A stretch of 64,000 bases of DNA from Glaciecola sp. XM2. GTDB lineage: Bacteria > Pseudomonadota > Gammaproteobacteria > Enterobacterales > Alteromonadaceae. The stretch is from contig NZ_JAHEOJ010000024.1 of assembly GCF_018595715.1 (NCBI RefSeq), positions 1-64,000 of the forward strand, in the 5' to 3' direction. Shown piece after piece: positions 17,221-27,331 of the stretch. Both the position numbers and the translations under genes were made by a program. The notes beneath the pieces are model-generated. The model saw nothing but the letters and a program-made list of their open reading frames with translations. It did no database searches and was not told the DNA's origin. How positions within the stretch are numbered: position 1 is the stretch's first letter; each line of letters begins with the position of its first letter.

Positions 17221-18282
17221 TTAAAAGTCTGTTTGTAAGGTTTTAATAATCTTCACGGTCGGCGCTGCTAAACCTACTTTCGACGCTTCTTGCATGTTAA
17301 ACCACATCGAGCTCTCTTCATTCACCGACAACTGAGGCGCATCATGCAAGTGTAGCAGTATCGGCGATATCTCTAAATGAAAATGACTGAAAGTATGTCT
17401 AAAACCTACCAACTCATGCTTATCAAAGGTGGGAGCATTTAGATGCAAAGCAATATCGTTAATCGCTACTTCAATATCATCCTCACTTACCTCAGTAAAT
17501 CCCCATAACCCACCCCAAATGCCGCTAGCAGGGCGTTTATGCATCAGCACGCTGCCTTGATAAAATGGAATGAGCATATGGGTGTGTTTGGTCGGGATCG
17601 CCTTTTTAGGCTTTTTGTGGGGCAGCTCAGCTTGCCGGCCTTGCGCAAAAGCTAGGCAGTGTGTCATTACTGGACATTTTTCACACGCTGGCTTGCTGCG
17701 AGTGCACAGCGTTGCGCCTAAATCCATCATTGCTTGGGTATAGTCACCGTGGCGTGAAGTCGGGGCAAGACTTTGCGCCTGTTGCCACATCTCATCCTCT
17801 ACTTTTTTATTGCCCGGCCACCCTTCTACAGCAAAGTATCGAGCCAATACACGCTTAACATTGCCATCGAGAATGACATAGGCTTGGTCATCGGCCAACG
17901 ACAAAATCGCGGCAGCGGTTGAGCGTCCTATGCCAGGCAGAGCAACTACGCTATCGAAATCAGATGGAAATTCACCGTTGTGCTCATCTCGCACGTGTAT
18001 AGCGGCCTTGTGTAAGTTTCGCGCACGCGCGTAATATCCAAGCCCGGTCCATAAATGTAGCACTTCATCTACTGGCGCATTCGCTAAGTCGGTCACGGTG
18101 GGAAAGCTTTGCATAAAGCGTGTAAAGTAAGGGATAACCGTTTTCACTTGCGTCTGCTGAAGCATGATCTCCGATATCCACACCGAATAGCGCGTTTTAT
18201 TTTGTTGCCAAGGGAGATCTTTGCGCCCATGACTATCAAACCAAGCGAGCGTGCGCTCACTAAAAGAAAAATCCTGAATCAT
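17221..18282 (-). CDS. mutY: Adenine DNA glycosylase MutY
   Basis: The 353-residue enzyme removes adenine mispaired with 8-oxoguanine. Seen are the catalytic Glu38 in [10 protein letters not shown], the HhH motif [14 protein letters not shown] with catalytic Asp139 in [14 protein letters not shown], and the 4Fe-4S ligands C193-X6-C200-X2-C203-X5-C209. The C-terminal NUDIX-like 8-oxoG recognition domain (about 230-350; [21 protein letters not shown]) is complete. It is divergent from trmB and followed by yggX, as in enteric bacteria. Confidence 0.97.
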   Translation of the reverse strand: MIQDFSFSERTLAWFDSHGRKDLPWQQNKTRYSVWISEIMLQQTQVKTVIPYFTRFMQSFPTVTDLANAPVDEVLHLWTGLGYYARARNLHKAAIHVRDEHNGEFPSDFDSVVALPGIGRSTAAAILSLADDQAYVILDGNVKRVLARYFAVEGWPGNKKVEDEMWQQAQSLAPTSRHGDYTQAMMDLGATLCTRSKPACEKCPVMTHCLAFAQGRQAELPHKKPKKAIPTKHTHMLIPFYQGSVLMHKRPASGIWGGLWGFTEVSEDDIEVAINDIALHLNAPTFDKHELVGFRHTFSHFHLEISPILLHLHDAPQLSVNEESSMWFNMQEASKVGLAAPTVKIIKTLQTDF

Positions 18283-18367
18283 GACGTTTTAAAAATACAT
18301 CCTAAGGGCAATGCTTTATACTTAGCGTCACTATACGTTTGAAAGATTGCAAAGACCAAAAAAGTTT

Positions 18368-19087
18368 ATGAGTCGTTTTACATCAGAAGAAGAAGCTCGC
18401 GCCGCAGGCGTGTATGTCGCTAAAGTGAAAAGTTTTGTTAAGCGCGAAGGCCGTTTAACCAAAGCACAAGGCAAAGCCTTGGAAGAACAATGGCCCAATA
18501 TGGGTCTTAATATTGAGCAAGGCCTGCTCAACCTCGACGAAGTGTTTGGACGTAGCGCACCGCGCGTGCTAGAGATTGGCTTTGGTATGGGCAAATCGCT
18601 AGTGGAAATGGCTCAAGCTGCCCCCGATACCGACTTTATTGGCATTGAAGTGCATCGCCCTGGCGTTGGCGCTTGTTTAGCAGATGCAGCTGAAGCAAAT
18701 ATTACCAATCTCAAAGTCTTCGAACACGACGCCGTCGAAGTACTAGCGCAATCCATTAATGACGAGTCATTAGATCGCCTGCAGTTGTTTTTCCCCGATC
18801 CTTGGCATAAAACCCGCCATCACAAACGCCGCATAGTGCAAAGCGACTTTGTGCAGAAGGTACGCAGCAAATTGAAAATGGGTGGCGAGTTTCATATGGC
18901 AACTGATTGGGAGCCATACGCAGAACATATGCTAGAAACCATGCTAGCAGCCGAAGGCTTTGAAAATACCTCACAAACCAATACATACGTAGAGCGACCA
19001 GAATACAGACCCATCACCAAATTTGAAGTGCGCGGTCAAAAGCTCGGTCATGGCGTATGGGACATCATATTTAAGAGAGTATCGTAA
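18368..19087 (+). CDS. trmB: tRNA (guanine-N7-)-methyltransferase TrmB
   Basis: The protein methylates G46 of tRNA using S-adenosylmethionine. The SAM-binding motif [16 protein letters not shown], the acidic loop [13 protein letters not shown], the motif [21 protein letters not shown] and [11 protein letters not shown] are all typical. I take the ATG at 18368 ([14 protein letters not shown]) as start, giving 239 residues; a TTG at 18347 would add seven residues. The stop is immediately followed by the ATG of rsmC, so they are translationally linked. Confidence 0.96.
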   Translation: MSRFTSEEEARAAGVYVAKVKSFVKREGRLTKAQGKALEEQWPNMGLNIEQGLLNLDEVFGRSAPRVLEIGFGMGKSLVEMAQAAPDTDFIGIEVHRPGVGACLADAAEANITNLKVFEHDAVEVLAQSINDESLDRLQLFFPDPWHKTRHHKRRIVQSDFVQKVRSKLKMGGEFHMATDWEPYAEHMLETMLAAEGFENTSQTNTYVERPEYRPITKFEVRGQKLGHGVWDIIFKRVS

Positions 19088-20119
19088 ATGCTATCTTTAC
19101 CTAGTCAGTTGCTGCTGCGAAACGCTGAATTATTTACGACAGGTAAATGGGCGCTTGTTAACCCTGAAGACACCTTGATTTTTTCGGAGCTTTCAGGGGA
19201 CATTACCGGCTTTCATCAATACTTTGATAAGTACCAAGCAGGCCTAAAACAGCAAGCTGATAAACATCATTTCGCCGCCAGCTTTAGCAACAGCGCCGAA
19301 CCATTTGATGGCATTGTGATATACATGCCAAAAGCAAAGCAGCACCTTGATATGTTGTTGGCGAATATGGCTCATCTTATTAAACCCAATGGCTTGTTAA
19401 TGGTGGTGGGTGAAAACAAGGGCGGCATAAAAAGTGTGCCCAAGCAGCTTGAGAAATTTGGTGTAAACATCAATAAAATAGATGGGGCTAAACACTGCGG
19501 CTTGGTAAGTTGTGAAATACAAACGCCTGCTGACACGTTTGAAATCAATAAATATTCGGTCGTGCGCAGCTATCGCGTTAACGACCATGAGCTAAAAGTG
19601 TTTTCATTACCGGGCGTTTTTGGCCATAAACAGTTTGACCCAGGCACACAATTACTCCTTCAACAATTTCGTGAGCCTGAAGAATTACGAGCTATGCGCG
19701 GCAAGCTTTATGACTTTGCCTGTGGCACGGGCATCATTGGTAGCTATTTCGCCATGGTTAACAAGAAACTAAAAGTCACCATGAGCGACATTTCTGCCCT
19801 AGCGATTTATTGTAGTGAACAGACCCTCAAACTTAATGAGTTAGAGGCACAAGTAATGGCAAGTGACGGTATGCAAGAGATACATCAGCATTTTGAGCAC
19901 ATCGTGAGCAACCCGCCGTTTCACGATGGTTTGAAGAACGAATATGGCATTACTCAGCGCTTTATTAAAGACGCCCACAGCAAAGCGACCCGCGGTACGC
20001 GATTAACTATTGTCGCTAACCGGTTTTTGCCATACCCTGAGCATATAGAAAAAACATTCTTTAGATTCAACACGCTGTGTAAAACCAATAAGTTTTGTGT
20101 GTATCAGGGAATAAAATAA
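19088..20119 (+). CDS. rsmC: 16S rRNA (guanine(1207)-N2)-methyltransferase RsmC
   Basis: The 343-residue protein has the two-domain RsmC layout: an inactive N-terminal methyltransferase-like domain (LLRNAELFTTGKWALVNPED, GIVIYMPKAKQHLDMLLANM, VGENKGGIKS) and a catalytic C-terminal domain (SLPGVFGHKQFDPGTQLLLQ, DFACGTGIIGSYFA, the active NPPFHDG and a TIVANRFLPYP close). It methylates G1207 in the small-subunit rRNA. It starts right after the trmB stop codon. Confidence 0.95.
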   Translation: MLSLPSQLLLRNAELFTTGKWALVNPEDTLIFSELSGDITGFHQYFDKYQAGLKQQADKHHFAASFSNSAEPFDGIVIYMPKAKQHLDMLLANMAHLIKPNGLLMVVGENKGGIKSVPKQLEKFGVNINKIDGAKHCGLVSCEIQTPADTFEINKYSVVRSYRVNDHELKVFSLPGVFGHKQFDPGTQLLLQQFREPEELRAMRGKLYDFACGTGIIGSYFAMVNKKLKVTMSDISALAIYCSEQTLKLNELEAQVMASDGMQEIHQHFEHIVSNPPFHDGLKNEYGITQRFIKDAHSKATRGTRLTIVANRFLPYPEHIEKTFFRFNTLCKTNKFCVYQGIK

Positions 20120-20514
20120 AGATTTAAGCGCTTAGACAATGACGTCTGGCCCAATCAAAAGCGTCTAAGCGTTGTACAAATAACAACCAAGACTAATGGC
20201 TAATATGCAAAGCTGAACAATGAGCAGAAGATTTACTCTAGGATGTGTAGCTTTGCAGCGCGATAGAATGATTGTCGCGGTCATGCACAAATAGTCTTGT
20301 TTTTTATAAGAAATTCTTTGGTGTTAACAAAAAAGTTACTTTTCAAGTGCTGACTTTTTTGAAATACTGTGAAGCTAGTTATGGAAATTTGCGTGTAATT
20401 AAACATCGCAAGGAAACCACTAACTAGGTAAACACGAGACGCCACCATATTTAAACATGTATATGAGCGATACCCAATCGCAATTAAACAAGCCAACTAG
20501 AGCAATGTAAGAAG
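20120..20514 (+). promoter_or_regulatory. Intergenic region upstream of arcA
   Basis: This 395-bp gap has no convincing gene. Just after rsmC an inverted repeat with arms CGCTTAGAC (20129-20137) and GTCTAAGCG (20163-20171), 25 bases apart, may end the trmB-rsmC transcript. The rest presumably holds the arcA promoter and leader, but I cannot place a promoter with confidence. Confidence 0.35.
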
Positions 20515-21219
20515 ATGCAAACGCCCAATATATTAATAGTAGAAGATGAAGTAGTCACTCGTACCACGCTTAAGAGTTTGTTTGAAGCTGAAGGATACAA
20601 CGTGTTTGAAGCAGAAAACGGCGAAGAAATGCATGGCTTTTTTGCAAACAACACCATCGATGTCGTGATTATGGACATCAATTTACCTGGTAAAAACGGT
20701 CTTATTCTTGCCCGTGAAGTGCGCGATCGTAAAAACGTTGGCTTAATTTTCTTAACCGGTCGCGACAACGACGTAGACCGTATATTAGGTCTAGAAATCG
20801 GCGCAGACGACTATCTCACTAAGCCGTTTAATCCAAGAGAGCTCACCATCAGAGCGCGTAACTTGCTCTCTCGCACCAGCAATGCTGCAGAAGATGATGA
20901 TTTGCCAAGCAAAGTTAAGTTTAACGGTTGGACACTAGACGGCGATAGCCGCTCACTTATCTCTCCAACCAACGCTGAGTTTAGATTGCCGCGCAGTGAG
21001 TTTAGAGCCTTGCATTTATTCTTAAGCAACCCGGGCAAAATATTGACCCGCGAGCAACTTATTATGGAGATGACGGGTCGCGAATTACGCCCTAACGATA
21101 GAACGGTTGACGTGACTATTCGCCGCATTCGTAAGCATTTTGAATCTGAACCAAGTGATGAAGAGTTGATTGTCACTATCCATGGTGAAGGCTACCGCTT
21201 TTGCGGAAAGGTCGACTAA
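20515..21219 (+). CDS. arcA: Response regulator ArcA
   Basis: The 234-residue OmpR-family regulator is close to E. coli ArcA throughout: [11 protein letters not shown], phosphoacceptor Asp54 in [46 protein letters not shown], and the winged-helix end [25 protein letters not shown]...[10 protein letters not shown]. ArcA controls the switch between aerobic and anaerobic metabolism when phosphorylated by a histidine kinase (ArcB or ArcS in relatives, not in this window). It is a single gene ended by a strong terminator. Confidence 0.97.
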   Translation: MQTPNILIVEDEVVTRTTLKSLFEAEGYNVFEAENGEEMHGFFANNTIDVVIMDINLPGKNGLILAREVRDRKNVGLIFLTGRDNDVDRILGLEIGADDYLTKPFNPRELTIRARNLLSRTSNAAEDDDLPSKVKFNGWTLDGDSRSLISPTNAEFRLPRSEFRALHLFLSNPGKILTREQLIMEMTGRELRPNDRTVDVTIRRIRKHFESEPSDEELIVTIHGEGYRFCGKVD

Positions 21220-21236
21220 GTCCATATTGATGTAAC

Positions 21237-21266
21237 AAAAAGGCGCTTTTATAAAGCGCCTTTTTT
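21237..21266 (+). terminator. Intrinsic terminator of arcA
   Basis: AAAAAGGCGCTTT and AAAGCGCCTTTTTT form a 10-13-bp stem with a tiny loop and a T-run, 17 bases after the arcA stop. The A-rich 5' arm would also allow bidirectional use, though no minus-strand gene ends here. Confidence 0.9.
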
Positions 21267-21335
21267 AGTTTCAGAAGTTTTATTGCCCGCAACCGGTCTG
21301 TATAGAGTATCGCAATCATAAAAGGCCTCGTTACG

Positions 21336-21668
21336 ATGCAGTTTCATCAACAAATGCTGCTCCTTTCTATGTTATTAGTGCTAATAAGTGGATGCTCCTC
21401 GGCAGTGCATCGTCATGCACAAGCAGCATATCAAATCGATAAAAGTATCGACTGCTCTATGGCGCAATCACATATCGATATGTTAAAAAAAGAACGAGCA
21501 AGCACCGTAGAGAAAATTGCAAATGGCGTTGCTACGATATTACCTAGCGCTGCTATCGTTAGTTTATTTACGGGTGAGTTCAGCAGTCGCAAAGCCATTG
21601 CAACCGGTGAGTTCGACCAAATGCTATACATGAAAATTGCTAGCATTGAATCTCAGTGCATGGGTTAG
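21336..21668 (+). CDS. Small hypothetical lipoprotein
   Basis: The 110-residue protein has a lipoprotein signal ending LISGC (Cys20). The mature part, with AQSHIDMLKKERASTVEKIANGVATILPSAAIVSLFTGEFSSRKAIATGEF, contains a second hydrophobic stretch (about 65-80). A Cys pair may form (Cys40 in SIDCSMAQ and Cys108 near the end). I do not recognise a named family. Similar lipoproteins with an internal glycine/alanine helix are common in Alteromonadales. Its function is unknown. Confidence 0.75.
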   Translation: MQFHQQMLLLSMLLVLISGCSSAVHRHAQAAYQIDKSIDCSMAQSHIDMLKKERASTVEKIANGVATILPSAAIVSLFTGEFSSRKAIATGEFDQMLYMKIASIESQCMG

Positions 21669-21740
21669 TCTATCTTCGTAACATTGACTTAAAGACGCTT
21701 AAACCTCTATGATGCAGGGGTCGTTGTTTTTGAGAATTTT

Positions 21741-22985
21741 ATGAGCATTATCTTATACGCCATTCCTGGTTTTTTTATTCTGATCGCTGCTGAGCTGATA
21801 GCTGAGAAGGTGAGAAAAACGCAGTATTATCGGCTTAATGATGCGATTACCAGCTTAAGCATTGGCGTGTTAAGCAGAATGATTGGGGTATTAAAAGCCC
21901 TCGTACCGCTAACAGTCTATGTATTAATTTTTCAACATCTTGCATTATTTGAACTTCCACAAACGGTGTGGATGTGGATAGCAGTATTCGTACTTTACGA
22001 TTTTCTATATTATTGGAATCATCGTTTCGGGCATGAAATGAGTTTATTTTGGGCCGCTCATGTGGTGCATCACTCCTCTGAAGAATACAACTTAACTACC
22101 GCACTTAGACAAACCTCGGGTAGCTTTTTCAACTTTGTTTTCTTTTTACCCATGGCGTTGATAGGCGTCGACCCAGTGGTATTAGTGTCCGTCGCTTCGG
22201 TTAACTTGGTATACCAATTTTGGGTACACACTCGCCATGTTGGCAAGCTAGGCGTGCTTGAGTGGATCATGGTAACGCCTTCTAATCACAGAGTGCATCA
22301 TGCGCAAAATGAAATATATTTGGATAGGAACTACGGCGGTGTATTTATTATATGGGACAGAATATTTGGTAGCTTCCAAGAAGAATTAGATACCGAAACG
22401 CCTATTTATGGAGTGCGCAAAGCCGTGCATAGCTGGAATCCATTTTTCGTCAACATCCAAGTATACAAGCAGCTTATCCACGACAGCTATCATACTAAAC
22501 GATGGGCCGACAAACTTAGAGTATGGTTTGGTAGGACGGGGTGGCGTCCTGATGATGTTGCAGCCGCATATCCATTGCAAAAGGTCGATTTGCAGCAATT
22601 TACGCCCTACGACACTAGCATTACACTATCCAAAAAACTGTATTGCGTTTTGCAATATGTATTTACTGCAATAATTGGCGTGTATTTGATGATGAATACC
22701 ACTACTTTGAGCATACCGCATCAAGTCGCCATTGCGATTTTTGTGGTATGTGCAAGTGTTAACATCGCATGGATTATGGAAAACCGAACCTATGCGATTT
22801 GGTTAGAATGGGTAAAAAGTGCCGTGCTGCTCGCTGGCTTAGTATTTTTTATTGGCTTAAGTCACCCTGTTGTGCTGTTATTGCCTCTAGCAGTATCTTT
22901 AAGCTTGCTGACTTGGGTGCATGCAGAGCATAAACACATTAACGTGGATTATGCACCGCTTGAGCAAGCCAAGCCAAACGCCTAG
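21741..22985 (+). CDS. Sterol desaturase/fatty-acid hydroxylase superfamily membrane protein
   Basis: The 414-residue integral membrane protein has the di-iron histidine motifs of the family: HRFGH, HVVHHSSEEYN and the later SNHRVHHAQN, in the order HX3H, HX2HH, HX2HH. Family members hydroxylate or desaturate lipids such as sterols, fatty acids or alkylglycerols. The spacing and phrases FLYYWNHRFGHEMSLFWAAH and NYGGVFIIWDRIFGSF resemble the alkylglycerol mono-oxygenase-like branch. The C-terminal ~120 residues add several further helices (YVFTAIIGVYLMMNT and following). The substrate is not predictable. It is a single gene. Confidence 0.9.
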   Translation: MSIILYAIPGFFILIAAELIAEKVRKTQYYRLNDAITSLSIGVLSRMIGVLKALVPLTVYVLIFQHLALFELPQTVWMWIAVFVLYDFLYYWNHRFGHEMSLFWAAHVVHHSSEEYNLTTALRQTSGSFFNFVFFLPMALIGVDPVVLVSVASVNLVYQFWVHTRHVGKLGVLEWIMVTPSNHRVHHAQNEIYLDRNYGGVFIIWDRIFGSFQEELDTETPIYGVRKAVHSWNPFFVNIQVYKQLIHDSYHTKRWADKLRVWFGRTGWRPDDVAAAYPLQKVDLQQFTPYDTSITLSKKLYCVLQYVFTAIIGVYLMMNTTTLSIPHQVAIAIFVVCASVNIAWIMENRTYAIWLEWVKSAVLLAGLVFFIGLSHPVVLLLPLAVSLSLLTWVHAEHKHINVDYAPLEQAKPNA

Positions 22986-22990
22986 CACCC

Positions 22991-23221
22991 TTAACGATAG
23001 CGTCTGTTGCGCAATTTGCTGTCAAGCCATTGAGCGCTTGTGCGCATCATGCGCATACATTTTTTAAGATATGTTTTTGCTACTGGGTACTCGTGACTCA
23101 ATATATACAAGCCCGGAATAATCAACAGCAACGACGGACCCGGTATGATGACAAAAATCAGTCCAAGGAGGACTAAGAAGCCTCCAATTAGACTGATCAG
23201 TGATTTTTTCATTAAGCGCAT
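22991..23221 (-). CDS. Small PGPGW-type transmembrane protein
   Basis: The 76-residue protein has two hydrophobic segments forming a hairpin (ISLIGGFLVLLGLIFVIIPGPSLLLIIPGLYILSHEYPVA) around an IPGP turn, and a strongly basic C-terminus (YLKKCMRMMRTSAQWLDSKLRNRRYR). This layout is that of the putative transmembrane PGPGW family, of unknown function. MKKS at residue 5 (23209) is an alternative start. The gene overlaps nothing and lies 18 bp downstream of the next small membrane gene on the same strand, so the two may be co-transcribed. Confidence 0.75.
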   Translation of the reverse strand: MRLMKKSLISLIGGFLVLLGLIFVIIPGPSLLLIIPGLYILSHEYPVAKTYLKKCMRMMRTSAQWLDSKLRNRRYR

Positions 23222-23239
23222 TAGCCTTCCCTAGATAAA

Positions 23240-23440
23240 TTAGTAGTGAGTTCTCTCACCCTTTAAAGGCGCAAGTAGCCAGTAGAATACCCAGGCAAAC
23301 CAAGATACAAAAATCACGGCAAGAATCCATGCGGCCTTTTCACCGCCAGACGTGCGGTTCGATGTTATTATTACCAACAGCGGAATCAACCAAATCACCG
23401 CGCCAATCAAAAATACAAAGATCCCAAATATCGCTTCCAT
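23240..23440 (-). CDS. Small PLDc_N-type membrane protein
   Basis: The 66-residue protein has two transmembrane helices (IFGIFVFLIGAVIWLIPLLVIITS and AAWILAVIFVSWFAWVFYWLLAPL) joined by a short NRTSGGEKA loop. This matches the phospholipase D nuclease N-terminal-type two-helix module, which also occurs as a free-standing small protein of unknown role. AAAGAGGAAAATAATA precedes the ATG, giving a clear ribosome site. Confidence 0.75.
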   Translation of the reverse strand: MEAIFGIFVFLIGAVIWLIPLLVIITSNRTSGGEKAAWILAVIFVSWFAWVFYWLLAPLKGERTHY

Positions 23441-23745
23441 TATTATTTTCCTCTTTTAGCATATTCAGTGTTAGCTCGTTTCGAAAAAGCTCACTGTAAA
23501 ACTAACATAGCAAGGTGGATGCCAAACATTTAAGTTAATAAAAACAATGCATTACATTATTGAGAATAGTGTCACAAAGCCTGAGGTGGTCTAATACGCC
23601 AAATTGTGGTGCTTTTGTTTATTTTTACTAGTAATCGATGAATACATAACTATCACCAAGAGAATGTGGTGTTTAGTGCGTTTTGTAGCAAGATATAGGT
23701 TGGCATTAATTACCTATTTGAACCCATTTTTCAACGGAGCCCAAT
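23441..23745. other. Gene-free stretch between divergent genes
   Basis: About 305 bp separate the minus-strand small membrane gene from the GST gene. It must carry both promoters. It is AT-rich, and I see no convincing ORF, hairpin with T-run, or recognisable operator. Confidence 0.5.
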
Positions 23746-24414
23746 ATGTTAAAACTCTACGGATTTGACGTAAGCAACTACTACAACATGATCAAGTTAG
23801 CGCTTGCGCTTAAAGGGCTTGATTATGAAGCGGTGATGACCTACCCGCATCAATCACCAGAGTACTTGGATATTTCACCCACTGGAAAAGTGCCCGCATT
23901 ACAAACAAGCGATGGCGTCTTAATTGAGACAAATGTTGTATTGGAATATTTAGATGAGATTGCCCCTCACACCCCATTAATTTTTGGCAATGCATTTGAG
24001 CGTGCGCGCATTCGTGAACTGATGAAAATGATAGAGCTTTATGTCGAATTACCTGCTCGTAGATGTCATACCGAGGCATTTTGGGGCGTTCCGGTGCATG
24101 AAGTTACCAAAAAAGAGGTCAAAAGAGCTTTGCTTAATGGCATGCAAGCAGTTGCTAGAGCCGCATCATTTTCTCCATACATTGCTGGCGACAAGTTGAG
24201 TGCCGCAGACATCTTCTTCTTATATTCTGCTGACCTAGCCTCAAGCGTCGCTAAAAAGCTTTACGATATCGATTTGCTCGAACATGCGCCAGGCGCACAA
24301 GCATTAATGGACAAACTCAACGCCATGCCTGAAGTACAAAAAATTGCCCAAGACAGAAAAGCTGCAGGACCGGCGTTCGCCGCGTATTTAGAGAAAGCGT
24401 TTCAAAAGAAATAG
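23746..24414 (+). CDS. Glutathione S-transferase family protein
   Basis: The 222-residue cytosolic protein has an N-terminal thioredoxin-like domain (LKLYGFDVSNYYNMIKLALALKGLDYE; the cis-Pro in GKVPALQTSDGVLIETNVVLEYLDE) and an all-helical C-terminal domain (ERARIRELMKMIELYVELPARR, IAGDKLSAADIFFLYSADLA). It should bind glutathione. The N-terminal motif lacks the SSCSYRVRIAL signature of zeta-class maleylacetoacetate isomerases. It is a single gene, with a good ribosome site CAACGGAGCCCAAT before the ATG. Substrate unknown. Confidence 0.9.
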   Translation: MLKLYGFDVSNYYNMIKLALALKGLDYEAVMTYPHQSPEYLDISPTGKVPALQTSDGVLIETNVVLEYLDEIAPHTPLIFGNAFERARIRELMKMIELYVELPARRCHTEAFWGVPVHEVTKKEVKRALLNGMQAVARAASFSPYIAGDKLSAADIFFLYSADLASSVAKKLYDIDLLEHAPGAQALMDKLNAMPEVQKIAQDRKAAGPAFAAYLEKAFQKK

Positions 24415-24521
24415 AGCATTAATGGCTATGGCGCGCAATCACACTGGTATTGGGCTCATAGCTGCTATATTCTAGCGCTTTGGTTTGAACAAGAATCGCC
24501 TAGGCCCATCAAGGATGTGAA

Positions 24522-25445
24522 ATGCAACTCTCAGTTGAGAATATCAGTAAACAATATGCCTCCGTACTAGCAGTAAATGAGCTATCGTTTTCTGTCCATA
24601 CCGGTGAGATATTTGCGATTTTAGGCCCTAACGGGGCGGGTAAATCATCTACCATCCGCATGTTAATTGGCTTGACTCAAGCCGATAGCGGAACCATTGA
24701 GTTTACAAGCCGCAATGGTCAAAAACATAAGCGTTTAATAAGTGAAGACTTTGGTTATTTGCCTGAAGAGCGAGGCTTGTTTCAAGAAAGCTCACTTATA
24801 AACACCCTAGTCTATATTGGCCAACTCAAGGGCATGAGCAAACAAGAGGCGATAACCGCTAGTGAGGATTGGCTTGACCGCTTTGATTTATCATCTCGAA
24901 AAAACGATGCGCTAAAGACCCTTTCAAAAGGCAATCAGCAAAAGGTGCAACTGATCAGCGCCATCATTCACAAACCAAGTATTGCATTTTTAGATGAGCC
25001 ATTCTCAGGACTCGACCCAATCAATCAAGAAAAAGTCATAGAGTTTTTAATTGCCTTAAAAGCGCAAGGCACCACTATTATTTTAAGCGCCCATCAAATG
25101 TCTTTAGTCGAAAAGCTTGCTGACCGCTTTTTACTTATGGATAAAGGCGGTGCATCTTTATATGGTGACCTCAAATCAATTCGCACGCAGTCAAATTTGG
25201 GAGCAAGCTTACAATTGCAGTTTGACACCCCAGTAGATTGCGCCGAGTTTGAAGCGCTAGACGGAGTAATAGACGTGTCTAAAGTGGATGATGCCAACAT
25301 TCATATCAGTCTTACCCCAAGCGCTTCTATTCCAGATTTGTTGAAACATATTTTACAGCACCATCAAGTACAAAGCCTTCAATCGGCGCAGCCGTCATTG
25401 CATGATATTTACCTTAACAGCCTGCAAGGAGGAGCACATGAATAA
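24522..25445 (+). CDS. ABC transporter ATP-binding protein (NatA-like exporter)
   Basis: The 307-residue ATPase has Walker A GPNGAGKSS, the signature TLSKGNQQKVQLISA, Walker B IAFLDEPFSGLD and the switch His in ILSAHQMSL. The last ~80 residues form a small C-terminal domain (DUF4162-like) typical of NatA-type export ATPases. The stop overlaps the start of the permease gene by 8 bp, so the pair forms one ABC-2 type exporter. Na+ export, drug export or lipid export are all possible. Sequence does not decide. Confidence 0.92.
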   Translation: MQLSVENISKQYASVLAVNELSFSVHTGEIFAILGPNGAGKSSTIRMLIGLTQADSGTIEFTSRNGQKHKRLISEDFGYLPEERGLFQESSLINTLVYIGQLKGMSKQEAITASEDWLDRFDLSSRKNDALKTLSKGNQQKVQLISAIIHKPSIAFLDEPFSGLDPINQEKVIEFLIALKAQGTTIILSAHQMSLVEKLADRFLLMDKGGASLYGDLKSIRTQSNLGASLQLQFDTPVDCAEFEALDGVIDVSKVDDANIHISLTPSASIPDLLKHILQHHQVQSLQSAQPSLHDIYLNSLQGGAHE

Positions 25446-26607
25446 GACAATGTTGGTTGCTCGCTGGGAGTTCATGCGTAATTTTAAATGGAAGCAAGAG
25501 ATTATCGGCTATTTGATGATGCTAGTGATTTATCTGGCAATCTTTGCGGTACAGGTATGGGAATCTTCTAGTCAGCAAAAGCTAGTGACCCTTGGGATTA
25601 TGGGGTCGGTGGAAGTCGAATTAGACGAATCTTTCACATTAAGTGAACTGCCCGATGACCTAACTAGAGCCCAAATATTTAAGGAGATTGACAATTTAAA
25701 CCTAGACGCCGTTTTGCAAAAGACCGACGTAGATGCATTCACCCTGTATGCACCTCAGCAAAGCAAATGGCAAGACGAGCTTGAAGCACAACTCAGTGCA
25801 CAGTTTCAAAGCCAACAGTTGTCATCACTTGCATTAACAAAAGAACAATTTGATGAATTGCTTAACCCCATATCCTTTCGCTTTGTCAATAAGGTGGAAG
25901 AAAGTGAAGGGGCCAGTACGCAAGCCTTGGGAATATTCGCTGCCATCTTGAGCGCCATTGCAGTTTTTACTAGCTTTGGACTATCAATGACCTCTGTCAC
26001 ACAAGAGAAACAACAGCGTATCACCGAGCAGCTTTTAACCTGTATTTCACACCAGCAATGGGTCGACGGTAAAACCCTAGGACTCTGTTTTTCGAGCTTG
26101 AAAAGCTTATTTACCACAACGGTATTTGCGTTTGTGATCATGCTAGGGATTGCAGCATTTACCCAGCAGTCGAATCTGCTTGCCGATGTCACGGTTATTA
26201 TGGGCGTGAAAATACTGCTCTTTTGTACCATAGGGATCTTGTTCTGGAACTACGTATTTGTTGGCTTTTCAGCGACCATAGATGATGTAAATCACAGCGG
26301 AAAGACAAGCGTAATGCTGTTGCCAATGGTGCCGATTATGTTGGCTTTTTCTGTCACCGATGAGCCCAATGGGCAGGTTGCAACAGTGTTGTCGATGTTC
26401 CCACTTACATCCATAAGCTTTATGCCCATGCGCATTGCCTCAATGGACGTTCCGCTATGGCAAATTGCCACGTCACTAGCCTTATTGATCGCCACACTGT
26501 ATTACGCGCGCTTATTCGCGTCGCGCGTCTTTCGTGCCAACATAACCCTGTTTGGCAAAGAGCCTAGTTGGACAGAGATCTGGCGCTCGATGCTAAAATC
26601 GGACTAA
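25438..26607 (+). CDS. ABC-2 type exporter permease (NatB-like)
   Basis: The protein has 389 residues from the ATG at 25438, which follows a strong AAGGAGGAGCAC ribosome site. The layout is one N-terminal helix (IIGYLMMLVIYLAIFAVQVW), a large extracytoplasmic domain (about 35-165), then five or six helices (LGIFAAILSAIAVFTSFGLSM, TVFAFVIMLGIAAF, ILLFCTIGILFWNYVFVGF and following). This matches NatB/ABC-2 permeases. The motif QEKQQRITEQLLTCISHQQWVDGKTLG after the second helix is the usual cytoplasmic coupling segment. It is translationally coupled to the ATPase gene. Confidence 0.9.
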   Translation: MNKTMLVARWEFMRNFKWKQEIIGYLMMLVIYLAIFAVQVWESSSQQKLVTLGIMGSVEVELDESFTLSELPDDLTRAQIFKEIDNLNLDAVLQKTDVDAFTLYAPQQSKWQDELEAQLSAQFQSQQLSSLALTKEQFDELLNPISFRFVNKVEESEGASTQALGIFAAILSAIAVFTSFGLSMTSVTQEKQQRITEQLLTCISHQQWVDGKTLGLCFSSLKSLFTTTVFAFVIMLGIAAFTQQSNLLADVTVIMGVKILLFCTIGILFWNYVFVGFSATIDDVNHSGKTSVMLLPMVPIMLAFSVTDEPNGQVATVLSMFPLTSISFMPMRIASMDVPLWQIATSLALLIATLYYARLFASRVFRANITLFGKEPSWTEIWRSMLKSD

Positions 26608-26640
26608 TTATTACAGCTATTACAAAGAGGAAGTATCAAT

Positions 26641-27321
26641 ATGCTAGTGCAGCTCACCGAACACCAAGCACGCGTGATTGGCGTGTTGATTGAAAAGGAA
26701 ATCACCACGCCTGACCAATACCCTTTGTCATTGAATGCGCTTACCCTTGGGTGCAATCAAAAAAGCAGTCGCGACCCTGTCATGCAGCTCTCAGAAAGCG
26801 ATGTACAAGAGATTCTTGATGAGCTTAGAGCCAAAAACCTCTTGTTTGAGCATCAAAGCAGCGGCTCACGGGTGGTGAAATATAAACATCGCTTCTGTAA
26901 TACCGAGTTTAGCGATTTGAAATTTACGCCGCAGCAATTAGCCATTGTATGCGTTTTGCTGTTAAGAGGCCCGCAAACGCCTGGCGAACTTCGCACAAGA
27001 ACTAATCGCTTGGCACAATTTGCCAATGTCACAGAGGTAGAAGCGGCGCTTGATTCACTTACCGATTTTAATAGCGAAACATTGGTGGTAAAACTGGCAA
27101 GAGAGCCGGGGAAACGCGAATCGAGATTTGCGCACTTATTTAGTGGCGACGTGGCGTTTGAAAAAAGCACTGAATCAAACGCACACGAACAAAGCAGCTC
27201 GCACAGCAATTACGGCGCACAAGATAATGAGCTTGCGCAAGCCCTTGTGCGAATCGAAACACTAGAAGAACAAGTTACCACGCTAACGCAGCGACTAAAC
27301 GACTTAGAACAAATGCTGTAA
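26641..27321 (+). CDS. yceH: YceH/UPF0502 (DUF480) family protein
   Basis: The 226-residue protein matches YceH: the opening [71 protein letters not shown] and [17 protein letters not shown]. The N-terminal two-thirds form tandem winged helices. The end is a short coiled coil ([29 protein letters not shown]). Its cellular role is unknown. AAAGAGGAAGTATCAAT precedes the ATG, and the gene follows the ABC exporter by 33 bp, so it may be in the same operon. Confidence 0.93.
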   Translation: MLVQLTEHQARVIGVLIEKEITTPDQYPLSLNALTLGCNQKSSRDPVMQLSESDVQEILDELRAKNLLFEHQSSGSRVVKYKHRFCNTEFSDLKFTPQQLAIVCVLLLRGPQTPGELRTRTNRLAQFANVTEVEAALDSLTDFNSETLVVKLAREPGKRESRFAHLFSGDVAFEKSTESNAHEQSSSHSNYGAQDNELAQALVRIETLEEQVTTLTQRLNDLEQML

Positions 27322-27331
27322 AACGTTACTC

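Noticed and set aside
23746-24414. GST as the missing maleylacetoacetate isomerase for the hppD pathway
   Set aside because: It lacks the zeta-class SSCSxRVRIAL motif and lies 11 kb from the hppD operon as a single gene.
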